In this document: piece by piece, positions 9,949 to 18,630 of the stretch
How the letters are laid out: each line of letters starts with the position of its first letter
Numbering within the stretch: position 1 is the stretch's first letter
Assembly: GCF_000590925.1 (NCBI RefSeq)
Contig: NZ_CP004372.1
Location: 3,143,001 to 3,207,000, forward strand
Reading direction: 5' to 3'
DNA from: Roseibacterium elongatum DSM 19469
GTDB taxonomy: Bacteria; Pseudomonadota; Alphaproteobacteria; Rhodobacterales; Rhodobacteraceae
DNA length: 64,000 nucleotides
Translations under genes and position numbers: made by a program
Notes under the pieces: generated by a model
Told to the model about the DNA's origin: nothing
Database searches by the model: none
Seen by the model: only the letters and a program-made list of their open reading frames with translations

Positions 9949-10806
9949 TCATTCCTCGCCGAAGGCCTCGGCGGGGCGCGCGATCTCGACCCGGTCGACA
10001 CCCGCGACGGGGCGATACATCTCGAGGCAGTTGCCCGGCCCGTCGAGGATCATCCAGACATCGCCTGTCGTCGTGCCGAAGCGGGCCGAGGCGCCCGCCT
10101 CCACGAACGCCATGTCGTGCAGGCTGCCATCGGGCGCGACCCAGGCCAGACCGCGGCCGCCTTCGGTGGCATTGACGAAGGTCACCGCCTGCGGCGTGCC
10201 GCCCGGCGTGGACACGACCTGTCCAGCCATGTCGCAGGCCATCGTGCCGGATTGCGCCGCGGCGGTGCCGCCCCCCGCAGGAAACAGCGTCACGCCATCC
10301 GGGTCAGGCTGCTGGTCCCCGAAATGCGCACATTCATAGAGGAACCGGCCAACGAGGTGCTGGTTGACGCTGACATCGACGGTGGCCGCCGGTTGCCCGT
10401 CGATGCCCCAACTCAGCACCGGGGCTGCCGCCAGGGCCAGGTTGAACGGGTCGGTCGGCGCCCGATCGATGAACACACCGCCGATGAAGGCATTGGCCCG
10501 CGTGGTCGCCGGCACGGTCGACGGGCTCAGCCCCTCGGGCGTGACGGTGAAGCTGACATCGGTCTCCAACGGGATCGGGCCGGGATCAGCCGCAAAGTCG
10601 AACGACACCTGCGGGCCCGAGGTCAACTCGCATCGCGCCTGCAGAACGACGTCGTCGGTTTCCGGAACACCCAAGGTAAGGGCCATGACCGTCTCCATCG
10701 GATTGGCCTGGATGTCGCGCAGATACACCCATTCATATCCGGTGACCTGCGCCTGAGCGGGAAGCGCGAGAGCGGCGAGGGCCGGGGCGAGGCGGGCGAA
10801 ACGCAT
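9949..10806 (-). CDS. Secreted protein of unknown function
   Basis: Protein of 285 residues with a clear Sec signal peptide: MRFARLAPALAALALPAQAQ, probable cleavage after AQA. The mature part is rich in Gly, Pro and Asp, looks beta-rich, and has a few cysteines that may form disulfides in the periplasm. The ATG at 10806 is preceded by GAGGAG; the longer open frame to 10890 is not favoured. The family was not recognised. It is followed on the other strand by the 9520 gene, and no operon partner is evident. Confidence 0.68.
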   Translation of the reverse strand: MRFARLAPALAALALPAQAQVTGYEWVYLRDIQANPMETVMALTLGVPETDDVVLQARCELTSGPQVSFDFAADPGPIPLETDVSFTVTPEGLSPSTVPATTRANAFIGGVFIDRAPTDPFNLALAAAPVLSWGIDGQPAATVDVSVNQHLVGRFLYECAHFGDQQPDPDGVTLFPAGGGTAAAQSGTMACDMAGQVVSTPGGTPQAVTFVNATEGGRGLAWVAPDGSLHDMAFVEAGASARFGTTTGDVWMILDGPGNCLEMYRPVAGVDRVEIARPAEAFGEE

Positions 10807-10905
10807 GTCGAAGGCTCCTCGGATCGGGCCGGACGGGGACCGGCGGTCGCGATCAAAGGCTACGCAGCGCCCCGCACCCCTGTCCAGCACCCGCTGCGGC
10901 CGGGG

Positions 10906-11337
10906 TCACGCCCCCGGCGGGATCGCGCCCATTTCGGGCGAAAACCGGCTGGTGATCACCATATCCTTGCGCGGCCCGCGCACGTGCCAGACAGTCTGCC
11001 AGCGCGGCCACTGCGCGAAATCATAGGTGACATCATAGATATCGGGGTCGCACCAGTGCCGGTCGCTCAGCGCGTCTTTCGCGACCCGGTGAAAGGGACG
11101 CCCATCGTCGAAATAGACCACGAGCGCGCCTGCCTCCGCACGCCAGAGATAGCTGCGCTCGGCCCGCATCGGCGCGCCGGCGCCATAGCGCAAAAGGCCC
11201 GTCTCCTCTTGGCGCAGCCCCACGCCATCGGGCCGCCAGACGGCCCGGCCATCGACATGCCCCGTCAGTCCGGCGCGCGCATCCTCGATCACGCGGGCAA
11301 GCGTCCAGCGCCCCTCGAGATCCTGCAGCCCGATCAC
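10906..11337 (-). CDS. DUF6314-family conserved protein
   Basis: Soluble protein of 143 residues with the pattern LEGRWTLARVIEDARAG, many Trp and Tyr residues, and a beta-barrel-like, lipocalin-type rhythm. It matches my recollection of DUF6314 proteins of Rhodobacterales; the biochemical role is unknown. The start is GTG at 11337, which overlaps the stop of the upstream gene as GTGA, so translation is probably coupled to that secreted protein. The two genes look like one transcription unit. Confidence 0.7.
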   Translation of the reverse strand: MIGLQDLEGRWTLARVIEDARAGLTGHVDGRAVWRPDGVGLRQEETGLLRYGAGAPMRAERSYLWRAEAGALVVYFDDGRPFHRVAKDALSDRHWCDPDIYDVTYDFAQWPRWQTVWHVRGPRKDMVITSRFSPEMGAIPPGA

Positions 11338-11711
11338 GGCGGCGCGAACCGCCCGGCACTGGGGTTGCCGAGCGCATCGGTAAACCGGACGCCGTCGGCC
11401 CCGTCATAATCCAGCGTGTAGCAGGCCCAGTCGGCCACACGGCTCCAGCGTTGGCAGTATCGGTTGTCGATGACGCGCCATTCACCCACGCTGATCTGCC
11501 CCATCGCGGCTTCTTCGGCCCGGAAGACGGTGCGCCCTGTCGCGCCGAAAATCTGCCAGCCGACACGATCATAAAGCACCGTGCGCCCGGACAGGACGCC
11601 TTCGATCTCGGCATCGCCCAATGTGCGCCACTGGGCCAGCGCCGCACCCGGCAGAGCCACCAGCCCCAGCATCATCAGCGCCATCAGCATCCGTTGTTTC
11701 GCAGCGCGCAC
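11334..11711 (-). CDS. Small secreted protein, unknown function
   Basis: Protein of 125 residues from a GTG start at 11711, chosen because GGGAGGG lies just upstream and it adds a basic n-region (VRAAKQRM) before the hydrophobic core LMALMMLGLVALPGAALAQ. An ATG at 11690 would also work. The mature part (about 97 residues) has two cysteines that could pair, and repeated Trp and Tyr. No family was recognised. It overlaps the DUF6314 gene by four bases (GTGA). Confidence 0.65.
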   Translation of the reverse strand: MRAAKQRMLMALMMLGLVALPGAALAQWRTLGDAEIEGVLSGRTVLYDRVGWQIFGATGRTVFRAEEAAMGQISVGEWRVIDNRYCQRWSRVADWACYTLDYDGADGVRFTDALGNPSAGRFAPP

Positions 11712-11820
11712 CCTGTCCCTCCCGGTTTGCCCCCCAAGAAAACCCACGGTCTGCACGACAACGCAAGGCCCCGGATGGATTGCGGGCCGGTTCGACGCGG
11801 GGGCGACGCATGGTCCGGCG

Positions 11821-12423
11821 TCATGCCGCGTCGTCGTCATCAAGGCCGAAATGGGCCGCCATGGCCGCGCTTCCGGCGGAAAAATCGGTCATGTCGAAAT
11901 AGGGAATGTCGAGGTCACGGCACATGGTCTGCTGCCACCGCGACAGCCCGATCTGGCGCCCCACGATTTCGAGCGCCTCGTCCTCGTCGAGCCAGGCGAG
12001 GTTGTGGCTGCGCCCGGTCGGAGAGAGATGCGCCCCATCGCGGATGGCTTTCAGACGCTTTTTCGGCCAGGCACCTGGAAAGCCCAGGAAGACCGGCTCC
12101 AACCCGTGGGTGTCGCGCAACTCGGCCGCCAGTTTGGGCAGGATCCAGCCACCTTCCAGGACCGCGCGGGACCGGGCATCGATCAAATCGGTGATCAGTT
12201 GCCGGGCGATGAGGCGCGCCGCCTCGCGCGAGGTATCCTCGCACCGGGTCACGGTCTTGTAGCGCACGAAGTAGCGATCGAGGCGGATCACCCCCATCGA
12301 CAGCGCCGCCCCGAGCCTTGCGGCCGCCACCGTCTTGCCGGCCCCGCGCGCGCCGGACAGCAGAATGAGACGCGGGGCCCCCGTGACAACGCCTCGCCCT
12401 GCACCGTCTTGCCCCATCTGCAT
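11821..12423 (-). CDS. P-loop kinase or ATPase, zeta-toxin-like
   Basis: Predicted nucleotide-binding protein of 200 residues. The Walker A motif is GARGAGKT at residues 24 to 31, followed by IRLDRYFVRYKT, where the aspartate sits as in zeta-toxin and small-molecule kinases. A basic stretch near residue 120 (PKKRLKAIRDG) may form a lid. There is no adjacent antitoxin gene, so a housekeeping kinase is as likely as a toxin. AGGGGG is upstream of the ATG at 12423; another ATG is at 12417. It is divergent from purB. Confidence 0.65.
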   Translation of the reverse strand: MQMGQDGAGRGVVTGAPRLILLSGARGAGKTVAAARLGAALSMGVIRLDRYFVRYKTVTRCEDTSREAARLIARQLITDLIDARSRAVLEGGWILPKLAAELRDTHGLEPVFLGFPGAWPKKRLKAIRDGAHLSPTGRSHNLAWLDEDEALEIVGRQIGLSRWQQTMCRDLDIPYFDMTDFSAGSAAMAAHFGLDDDDAA

Positions 12424-12579
12424 GCACTGCCCCCTGTGTCGAGGGGCGAAATCCGGCCCTCGTGCGACCGCCATGCCCTGCGCGCGGCCCACGTGCCAGA
12501 CGATCTGCGCACCGACCTTGTCGCCCCGCCCCCCGCGCCGTAAGAAAGCGCCTGAAAATCTCAAACGCAAGGCCCGCCG

Positions 12580-13887
12580 ATGATCCCCCGTTACGCCCGC
12601 CCCGAGATGACCGCCATCTGGGAGCCCGCCACCAAGTTCCGCATCTGGTACGAGATCGAGGCCCATGCCTGCGACGCGATGGCCAGGCTGGGCGTGATCC
12701 CTCAGGAAAACGCCGATGCCGTCTGGAAAGCCAAGGATGTCGAGTTCGACGTGGCCCGCATCGACGAGATCGAGGCCGTCACCAAGCATGACGTCATCGC
12801 CTTTCTGACGCACCTCGCCGAGCATGTCGGGTCCGAGGAGGCGCGCTTCGTCCACCAGGGCATGACCAGTTCGGACGTGCTGGACACCTGCCTGAACGTG
12901 CAGCTGGTGCGCGCCGCCGACATCCTGCTGGCGGATATGGACAAGGTGCTGGCCGCGCTGAAAAAACGCGCCTTCGAACACAAGATGACCGTCCGCGTGG
13001 GCCGCAGCCACGGCATCCATGCCGAACCGACCACCATGGGCCTGACATTCGCCCGCTTCTACGCCGAGATGGACAGGGGCAAGGCGCGCCTGCAAGCCGC
13101 CCGGGACGAGGTCGCCACCGGCGCGATCTCGGGCGCGGTCGGGACCTTTGCCAATATCGATCCGCGCGTCGAAGAGCATGTCTGCGAGAAGCTGGGCCTG
13201 CGCCCCGAGCCGATCAGCACGCAGGTCATCCCGCGCGACCGCCACGCAATGTTCTTTGCCGTGCTGGGCGTGATCGCCAGCTCGATCGAGAATATCGCGA
13301 TCGAGATCCGGCACATGCAGCGCACCGAGGTGCTGGAAGGGGCCGAGTTTTTCTCGATGGGGCAAAAGGGCTCCAGTGCCATGCCGCACAAGAAGAACCC
13401 GGTCCTGACCGAGAACCTGACCGGGCTGGCCCGGCTGGTGCGCATGACCGTGATCCCGGCGATGGAAAATGTCGCGCTTTGGCATGAACGCGACATCTCG
13501 CATTCCTCGGTCGAGCGCGGTATCGGGCCGGATGCAACCGTGACGCTGGATTTCGCCCTGAACCGTCTGGCGGGCGTGATCGACAAGATGCTGATCTTTC
13601 CCGAGAACATGCTGGAGAATATGAACAAGTTCGCCGGTCTGGTGATGAGCCAGCGCGTCCTTCTGGCCCTGACACAGGCCGGTGTCTCGCGCGAGGATGC
13701 CTATTCCATGGTGCAGCGCAACGCGCTGAAGGTCTGGGAAGAACGCCTCGATTTCCGCGAATTGCTGCTGGCCGATGAAGAGGTCGTCGCAGCCCTTGGC
13801 GAGGATGCCATCAACGAGAAATTCGACATGAGCTATCACACCAAGCATGTGGACACGATCTTTCAGCGGGTCTTCGGCGAAAGCTGA
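12580..13887 (+). CDS. purB: Adenylosuccinate lyase
   Basis: Catalyses two beta-eliminations: SAICAR to AICAR in purine synthesis, and adenylosuccinate to AMP. The 435-residue protein has normal length and the fumarase/aspartase signature SMGQKGSSAMPHKKNP. TKHDVIAFL, a QGMTSSDVLDT block and GRSHGIHAEP supply the other active-site regions. The start region MIPRYARPEMTAIW is typical of alphaproteobacterial PurB. It is transcribed alone and closed by a strong terminator at 13921-13959. Confidence 0.97.
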   Translation: MIPRYARPEMTAIWEPATKFRIWYEIEAHACDAMARLGVIPQENADAVWKAKDVEFDVARIDEIEAVTKHDVIAFLTHLAEHVGSEEARFVHQGMTSSDVLDTCLNVQLVRAADILLADMDKVLAALKKRAFEHKMTVRVGRSHGIHAEPTTMGLTFARFYAEMDRGKARLQAARDEVATGAISGAVGTFANIDPRVEEHVCEKLGLRPEPISTQVIPRDRHAMFFAVLGVIASSIENIAIEIRHMQRTEVLEGAEFFSMGQKGSSAMPHKKNPVLTENLTGLARLVRMTVIPAMENVALWHERDISHSSVERGIGPDATVTLDFALNRLAGVIDKMLIFPENMLENMNKFAGLVMSQRVLLALTQAGVSREDAYSMVQRNALKVWEERLDFRELLLADEEVVAALGEDAINEKFDMSYHTKHVDTIFQRVFGES

Positions 13888-13920
13888 TCGGCCACCCCTC
13901 CTGCCTGGAAAAAAGGCACC

Positions 13921-13959
13921 GAACCTGCCCCGCGGTGACACAGGGGCAGGTTCTTTTTT
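13921..13959 (+). terminator. Rho-independent terminator after purB
   Basis: Perfect 11-bp inverted repeat GAACCTGCCCC (13921-13931) and GGGGCAGGTTC (13943-13953) with an 11-base loop, followed directly by six T. It lies 33 bases after the purB stop. Confidence 0.9.
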
Positions 13960-14031
13960 GCCTTTCCGCTGCGTCATGCTACGCTTCGTTCTGCACACGA
14001 CGACCAGATCCTTTCCGACAGGAGACGCGAG

Positions 14032-14199
14032 ATGACCAAGATCAAGACCTTGCTGGCCGCCGCCGCCCTGATGGCCGCCCCCGGCCTCGCCATGGCCGAA
14101 TGCAGCTGGGGCAGCAGCCATGACATGACCATGAGCTGCGCCCAGGGCAGCACCTGGGACGCCGATAGCCAGGCTTGCGTGCCCACCGTCAGCAGCTGA
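14032..14199 (+). CDS. Small secreted Cys-containing protein, 55 residues
   Basis: A short gene with signal peptide MTKIKTLLAAAALMAAPGLA and likely cleavage after AMA, giving a mature peptide of about 33 residues with three cysteines: ECSWGSSHD, then MSCAQGS, then QACVP. AGGAG lies nine bases before the ATG. It has its own terminator at 14227-14263, which supports expression as a single gene. The Cys spacing recalls small chitin-binding-like modules, but the mature part is too short to assign. Function unknown. Confidence 0.75.
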   Translation: MTKIKTLLAAAALMAAPGLAMAECSWGSSHDMTMSCAQGSTWDADSQACVPTVSS

Positions 14200-14226
14200 C
14201 CCTGCCACGGGCCTCGCGCCATTCTA

Positions 14227-14263
14227 CCCCCGCGTCGGGAGATGTCCCGCACGCGGGGGTTTT
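14227..14263 (+). terminator. Rho-independent terminator after the small secreted gene
   Basis: Inverted repeat CCCCCGCGT (14227-14235) and ACGCGGGGG (14251-14259), with further inner pairing of CGGGA with TCCCG, followed by four T and a C. It lies 27 bases after the 55-residue gene. Confidence 0.85.
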
Positions 14264-14396
14264 CATGTCCGACCCCTGATATTTTAGGAAAACGCCGATC
14301 AATCCGACCCATCGTGTCAAACCCGTCTTAAGGGCTTGGCCCGATAGTGCCCATTGGGTGAGCGACGCGCCAATTGGCGCAAAACGGGTGGATGAC

Positions 14397-15476
14397 ATGG
14401 GCATGAGGCAGGATTTCGCCGCGCCGCGCGGTATCGACACAAGTGATGACAGGACCGACACTGAGGCGCGCGAAATCACGCCGCGTGCCCTGTCGCCCCG
14501 CGAAAAAGCCGCCGTGATCGTGCGGCTTCTGCTCAGCCAGGGCGTCTCGCCCGGGCTGGACCGTCTGACGCCCGCGCAGCAGGCGCAACTGGCGCGCACG
14601 ATGGCGGGTCTTGGCAATATCGACCGCGCCACGCTGGCCCAGGTGGTGCGTGACTTCACAGGGCGCCTCGATCATCTGGCGCTGACCTTTCCCGCCGGGC
14701 TGAGCGACACGCTGTCGCTACTCGATGGACATATCTCGCCCATCGCGCGCGACGGGCTGCGCGCCGAGGCCGAGCTGGGCGATGCCACCGACCCATGGGC
14801 GCGTCTGGCCGCGATGGAGGCGGACCGCCTGCGCCCATTGCTGGAACGCGAAAGTGCCGAGGTCTGCGCGATCCTTCTGTCCAAACTGGGGGTCTCCAAG
14901 GCCGCCAGCCTGCTGGCCGATCTGCCACCCGATCGCGCGCAGGTCATCGCCCACGCGGTCGCGCTGACCGCCACGGTCACGCCCGAGATGGTCACCCGCA
15001 TCGGCGAGCATCTGTTCCAGCAAATGACGACCACACCGCAGCCCGCCTTTCGCGCCAGCCCGGTGGACCGGGTCGGCGCGATTCTCAACGCGGTGACGGC
15101 CAGCGCACGCGACCAGCTCCTCGAAGGGCTGGACGAGCGCGACGCGGTTTTCGCCGCCGAGGTCCGCCGCGCGATCTTCACCTTCCTGCACATTCCAAAG
15201 CGGGTGGACCCCACCGATGTGCCGCGCATCCTGCGCCGGGTCGAACCCGATGCGCTGAACCTGGCGCTGGCCGCTGGCCTGCAGGCCGCCCCGATCACGG
15301 TCGAATTCCTGCTGGAAAACATGTCGAAACGCATGGCCGAACAGCTGCGCGACGAGGCCGAGGCCACCCCGACCCCGCGCGAGGCCGAGGGCGAGGCCGC
15401 CATGGCCGAGATCGTCGCGGCCATCCGTGCCCTGGAGGAAGAGGGCGAAATTCGTCTGATCCCGCCCGAGGACTAA
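14397..15476 (+). CDS. FliG-like protein (flagellar motor switch family), orphan
   Basis: Protein of about 359 residues resembling FliG middle and C-terminal domains: LSPREKAAVIVRLLLSQG near the start, LLSKLGVSKAASLLADLP in the armadillo-like middle, and FTFLHIPKRVDPTDVPRILR, which matches the segment before the EHPQ/torque domain. FliG normally couples the stator to the rotor, but no flagellar gene is nearby. The start is uncertain: ATG at 14397 with GGTGGA upstream, ATG 14403, or GTG 14358. It may be a divergent paralogue with another role. Confidence 0.75.
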   Translation: MGMRQDFAAPRGIDTSDDRTDTEAREITPRALSPREKAAVIVRLLLSQGVSPGLDRLTPAQQAQLARTMAGLGNIDRATLAQVVRDFTGRLDHLALTFPAGLSDTLSLLDGHISPIARDGLRAEAELGDATDPWARLAAMEADRLRPLLERESAEVCAILLSKLGVSKAASLLADLPPDRAQVIAHAVALTATVTPEMVTRIGEHLFQQMTTTPQPAFRASPVDRVGAILNAVTASARDQLLEGLDERDAVFAAEVRRAIFTFLHIPKRVDPTDVPRILRRVEPDALNLALAAGLQAAPITVEFLLENMSKRMAEQLRDEAEATPTPREAEGEAAMAEIVAAIRALEEEGEIRLIPPED

Positions 15477-16261
15477 AGGCGCAGCCGCTCGGCCAGGCCC
15501 ATGGCGCGAAACCGCCGGTTGGTGTCATCCTGGTCGTATTCGGTCTCGATCCACCGCCGCATGGGAACGCCGCGCGCCTCGGCCGCCGCCAGATCGGCCA
15601 TGAACAGGTCCAGAACCCCGGCCTTGGACCATTTGGCATGCAGCCGGCGCAAGGAAAGCTCGCGCTTGGCCTCTTGCGCCGGTACCCCCTGCTTGTGAAT
15701 CAGGTACATCGCCGCCGCCAGGCCCGTGCGGTCGGCCCCGGATTTGCAGTGGATCAGAAGGGGCGACTCGATCTCGTCGAACAGGTCGAGCAGACTGAGC
15801 AGGCGCACGCGCTTGGGCGCGCGTTGCGCCGACAGCGGGATTTGCAGGAACACCATGCCGAAATCGCGGCAGGCCTCGGCCTCGAACAGGTAGGGCGCCA
15901 CCGATTGCCCGCCGCGCAGGGTCAGCACATGGGTGATCCCCAGATCACGGTAGCGCTGCAACCGCCGGCGGCTGGGATGGTTCGACCGGTAGAGCGCCGG
16001 CGCGACCTGTGCGAAATTGTGCCACAAAGCGCGCAGCACGGCATGGTCGAAAAACTGGGTGTAGACATGGCTCAGGCGGCGCTGCGCGGGCGTGTCGATA
16101 CGATGCGAGAACGCATCGCGCAGCCACCGGTTGAGCGTCTTGTTAGCGGACCGCCCCTTGGCGGCCTTGCGGGCGGCGCGCGCGTCGGGTGTCTCGGGCG
16201 CCTGTGGCGTCTGGGTTGTGTCGATCTCGGCCGGGGGGCCTGGTCGGGGCGTGTGGGTCAT
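15473..16261 (-). CDS. Tyrosine/dual-specificity phosphatase family protein
   Basis: Predicted phosphatase of 262 residues. The Cys-based active-site loop is HCKSGADRTG (HCxxGxxRTG) near residue 170, preceded by a beta-strand segment YRDLGITHVLTLRGGQ. Residues 1 to about 40 are Pro, Ala and Lys rich and probably disordered. The ATG at 16261 has AAGGCAG upstream; an ATG at 16321 would add 20 residues. It is divergent from the glycosyltransferase of the neighbouring glycan island, suggesting a link to surface polysaccharide control, though this is only inferred from location. Confidence 0.82.
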   Translation of the reverse strand: MTHTPRPGPPAEIDTTQTPQAPETPDARAARKAAKGRSANKTLNRWLRDAFSHRIDTPAQRRLSHVYTQFFDHAVLRALWHNFAQVAPALYRSNHPSRRRLQRYRDLGITHVLTLRGGQSVAPYLFEAEACRDFGMVFLQIPLSAQRAPKRVRLLSLLDLFDEIESPLLIHCKSGADRTGLAAAMYLIHKQGVPAQEAKRELSLRRLHAKWSKAGVLDLFMADLAAAEARGVPMRRWIETEYDQDDTNRRFRAMGLAERLRL

Positions 16262-16459
16262 GTTGCGCGTCTGCCTTGCACCTGCGCCGACCGATCCCCC
16301 GTTGCCGGGCGGCCCGGACACGGCCTGCGCGCCCTCGTAAAGCAGGAACCGCAGCGGTTCAACATGGCCGTGACCTCGGGCGGCGCGGGTTTTTTCGGCG
16401 GGCGGAATGCGGCGGCCCCTTCTCTCGGGCGGGCTTAGCGCCTAGAGACGGGACAAAAG

Positions 16460-17629
16460 ATGAGGCAAGCGATGGAACATGGCATGCGCGTGGCCCAACT
16501 GGTACCGGCCCTCGGCGATGGCGGTGTCGAACGCAGTGCGCTGGAAATGGCCGCGCACCTGTCTTCCGAAGGTGTGGAAAACTGGGTGGTCAGCGCGGGC
16601 GGGCGGCTTGAGGACGATCTGCTTGCCCTCGGCGGCGGACATCTGCGGCTGGAGATCGGGCGCAAGTCGCCGCTGGCCATCGCCGCCAACGCGCGCGCCC
16701 TAGCCCGCTGGATCGATGCGACCGGGATCGACGTGCTCCACGCCCGCAGCCGGGCGCCCGCCTGGGTCGGCTGGCGCGCCAGCCGGATCGCGCGGCGCAA
16801 GCCGGCCTTCCTGACGACGTTTCATGGCGTCTACGGGCACAAGGGCGTGCTGAAGCGCTGGTATAACAGCGCGATGCTGCGCGGCCCCGTCGTCATCGCC
16901 AATTCGCACTTCATCCGCGACCATCTTGAACGCGTCTATGGCGTGGATCGGCAGCGCGTCCTTGTCGCCCCGCGCGGGGTGGACCCCGCGCGCTTTGATC
17001 CCACCACCGTCCCGGCCGAGGACCGCGACATGCTGCGCGCGGAACTGGGGGCGGGGTTTGGCGACCATGTGCAGCCGCTCCTGGTGCTGGTCGCCCGGAT
17101 CAGCCGGTGGAAGGGGCATGCCCTGCTGCTCGACGCGCTCGAGCAGGTGACAGACCGGCCCTGGCATCTGGCCTGTATTGGCGGCGCGGACTCGCAGACG
17201 CTGGAGGCCGACTTGAAGGCCCGCGTCGCCCAGGGGCCGCTGGCGGGTCGCGTCACCTTCACCGGCAGCCGCGCCGACATTCCGCAGATCCTGGCCAGCG
17301 CCGATCTGGCCTTTTCCGTCTCGACCGCGCCCGAGGCGTTCGGCCGCTCGGTGATCGAGGCCGGCGCGATGCAGACCGCCGTGATCGGGGCGGCCCATGG
17401 CGGCACGCTGGAAACGTTGGTCGATGGCAAGACCGGCTGGCTGTTTCCCCCCGGCGATGCCGTCGCCCTCGCTGCGCGCATTCGCGTGGCCCTGTCCGAC
17501 CCCCATAGCGCGCGGGCAATGGGGCGTGCCGGCCGCACCCATGTGCTGACCCATTTCACCACGCGCCACACGCTGGCCGCCGAGATCGAAGGCTACCGCC
17601 GCGCCCTTGCCCAAGGGCGCCCGGCATGA
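16460..17629 (+). CDS. GT4-family glycosyltransferase
   Basis: Predicted retaining glycosyltransferase of 389 residues (GT-B fold), using a nucleotide sugar to extend a lipopolysaccharide or surface glycan. The N-terminal domain starts VAQLVPALGDGGVERSALE. The C-terminal domain has VARISRWKGHALLLDAL and the donor-site pattern STAPEAFGRSVIEAGAMQ, where the glutamates match the EX7E motif. It is the first gene of a run; the TGA overlaps the next ATG (ATGA at 17626). Confidence 0.9.
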   Translation: MRQAMEHGMRVAQLVPALGDGGVERSALEMAAHLSSEGVENWVVSAGGRLEDDLLALGGGHLRLEIGRKSPLAIAANARALARWIDATGIDVLHARSRAPAWVGWRASRIARRKPAFLTTFHGVYGHKGVLKRWYNSAMLRGPVVIANSHFIRDHLERVYGVDRQRVLVAPRGVDPARFDPTTVPAEDRDMLRAELGAGFGDHVQPLLVLVARISRWKGHALLLDALEQVTDRPWHLACIGGADSQTLEADLKARVAQGPLAGRVTFTGSRADIPQILASADLAFSVSTAPEAFGRSVIEAGAMQTAVIGAAHGGTLETLVDGKTGWLFPPGDAVALAARIRVALSDPHSARAMGRAGRTHVLTHFTTRHTLAAEIEGYRRALAQGRPA

Positions 17630-18597
17630 GCGCCGCCCCAAGGGTCTGGATTTTGGGCGATGGCCGGATCGGGCATGCCGTGCCGATGATCGGCGTCGCC
17701 GAGCGGGCGGGCTGGGCGTATGATCTGCGACAGGTGGCCCCGCGCAAACCGTTCGAACTGCTGGCCCCATTCGGCCCGATCGACCCGGCCGAGGGACCGG
17801 CGCGCACGGGAAGCCCTCTGGCCCCGCCCTACCCCGATATCTGCATGGCCTCGGGGCGGCGCACGATCCCGTATCTGCGCCATCTCAAGCGCGTCTCGCC
17901 CGACACGTTCACCGTGCTGTTTCGCATGCCCCGCACCGCGCGGCATGGTGCGGACCTGATCGTGGTGCCCGAGCATGACGGGTTCGAGGCGCGCAATTCC
18001 ATCAGCATACCGGTCCTGCCGCACCGATTCTCGCCCGAAAGACTGGCCAAGGCGCGCACCGCGCCGCCGCCCACGCTGGCGGCCCTGCCCCATCCGCGTA
18101 TCGCCGTGCTGATCGGCGGCGACAGCCGGCACCACAAGTTCACCACGGCCGACACCGCGCGCCTGACCAAGGGTTTGCGCGATCTGGCCGACAGTGGCGC
18201 GGGGCTGATGGTGACGCTCTCGCGGCGCACGCCAGCGGCCCTCGCGGCCGCCCTCACCCATCTGGGGGGCGCCGAAAACGTCTTTGTCTGGGATGGCTCG
18301 GGCGACAATCCCCTGACTGCGATGCTGGCGCTTGCCGACTCCATCGTGGCCACGGCCGATTCCACCAACATGGTGGGCGAGGCCGCCGCCACGGGCCGCC
18401 CCATCCATCTGTTTCACCCGACGGGCGGGCACGCCAAGATGACGCGCTACTACGACATCCTGTCCAAATCCGCCGTGATCCGCCCCTTTCCGGGCGAGAT
18501 TGGCGGCGCGCCCTACCCGCCCCTCGACCCCACGGACCAGGTTGCAGGCGAGATCCTGATGCGGTTTCACGCGTGCCGCCCTCGCAAGACCGCTTGA
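17626..18597 (+). CDS. ELM1/GtrOC1-family protein (mitochondrial-fission-ELM1 type)
   Basis: Protein of 323 residues with the ELM1-family pattern: an N-terminal WILGDGRIGHAVPMIGVAE segment, a central AVLIGGDSRHHKFTTADTARL, and ADSIVATADSTNMVGEAAATG plus HLFHPTGGHAKM near the C-terminus. In bacteria this family is found in surface-polysaccharide loci and looks like a glycosyltransferase-related GT-B protein. The start overlaps the previous gene, so it is translationally coupled with the GT4 enzyme. The exact activity is unknown. Confidence 0.85.
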   Translation: MSAAPRVWILGDGRIGHAVPMIGVAERAGWAYDLRQVAPRKPFELLAPFGPIDPAEGPARTGSPLAPPYPDICMASGRRTIPYLRHLKRVSPDTFTVLFRMPRTARHGADLIVVPEHDGFEARNSISIPVLPHRFSPERLAKARTAPPPTLAALPHPRIAVLIGGDSRHHKFTTADTARLTKGLRDLADSGAGLMVTLSRRTPAALAAALTHLGGAENVFVWDGSGDNPLTAMLALADSIVATADSTNMVGEAAATGRPIHLFHPTGGHAKMTRYYDILSKSAVIRPFPGEIGGAPYPPLDPTDQVAGEILMRFHACRPRKTA

Positions 18598-18630
18598 CGT
18601 CACGCCCCGCACACGGGAAGGAACGTCGCG

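Noticed and set aside
10117..11409. 430-codon plus-strand frame over the secreted and DUF6314 genes
   Set aside because: The minus-strand genes have signal peptides, ribosome binding sites and coupled starts; the plus frame has none of these.
11821..12423. Zeta toxin of a toxin-antitoxin pair
   Set aside because: No epsilon-like antitoxin gene lies next to it; the P-loop alone does not show a toxin, so it is listed only as a kinase-like protein.
11821..14208. 795-codon open frame on the minus strand opposite purB
   Set aside because: Composition is His-, Asp- and Gly-rich as in mirror frames, it covers purB and the zeta-like gene, and it has no family motifs. It is a by-product of the GC-rich codon pattern.
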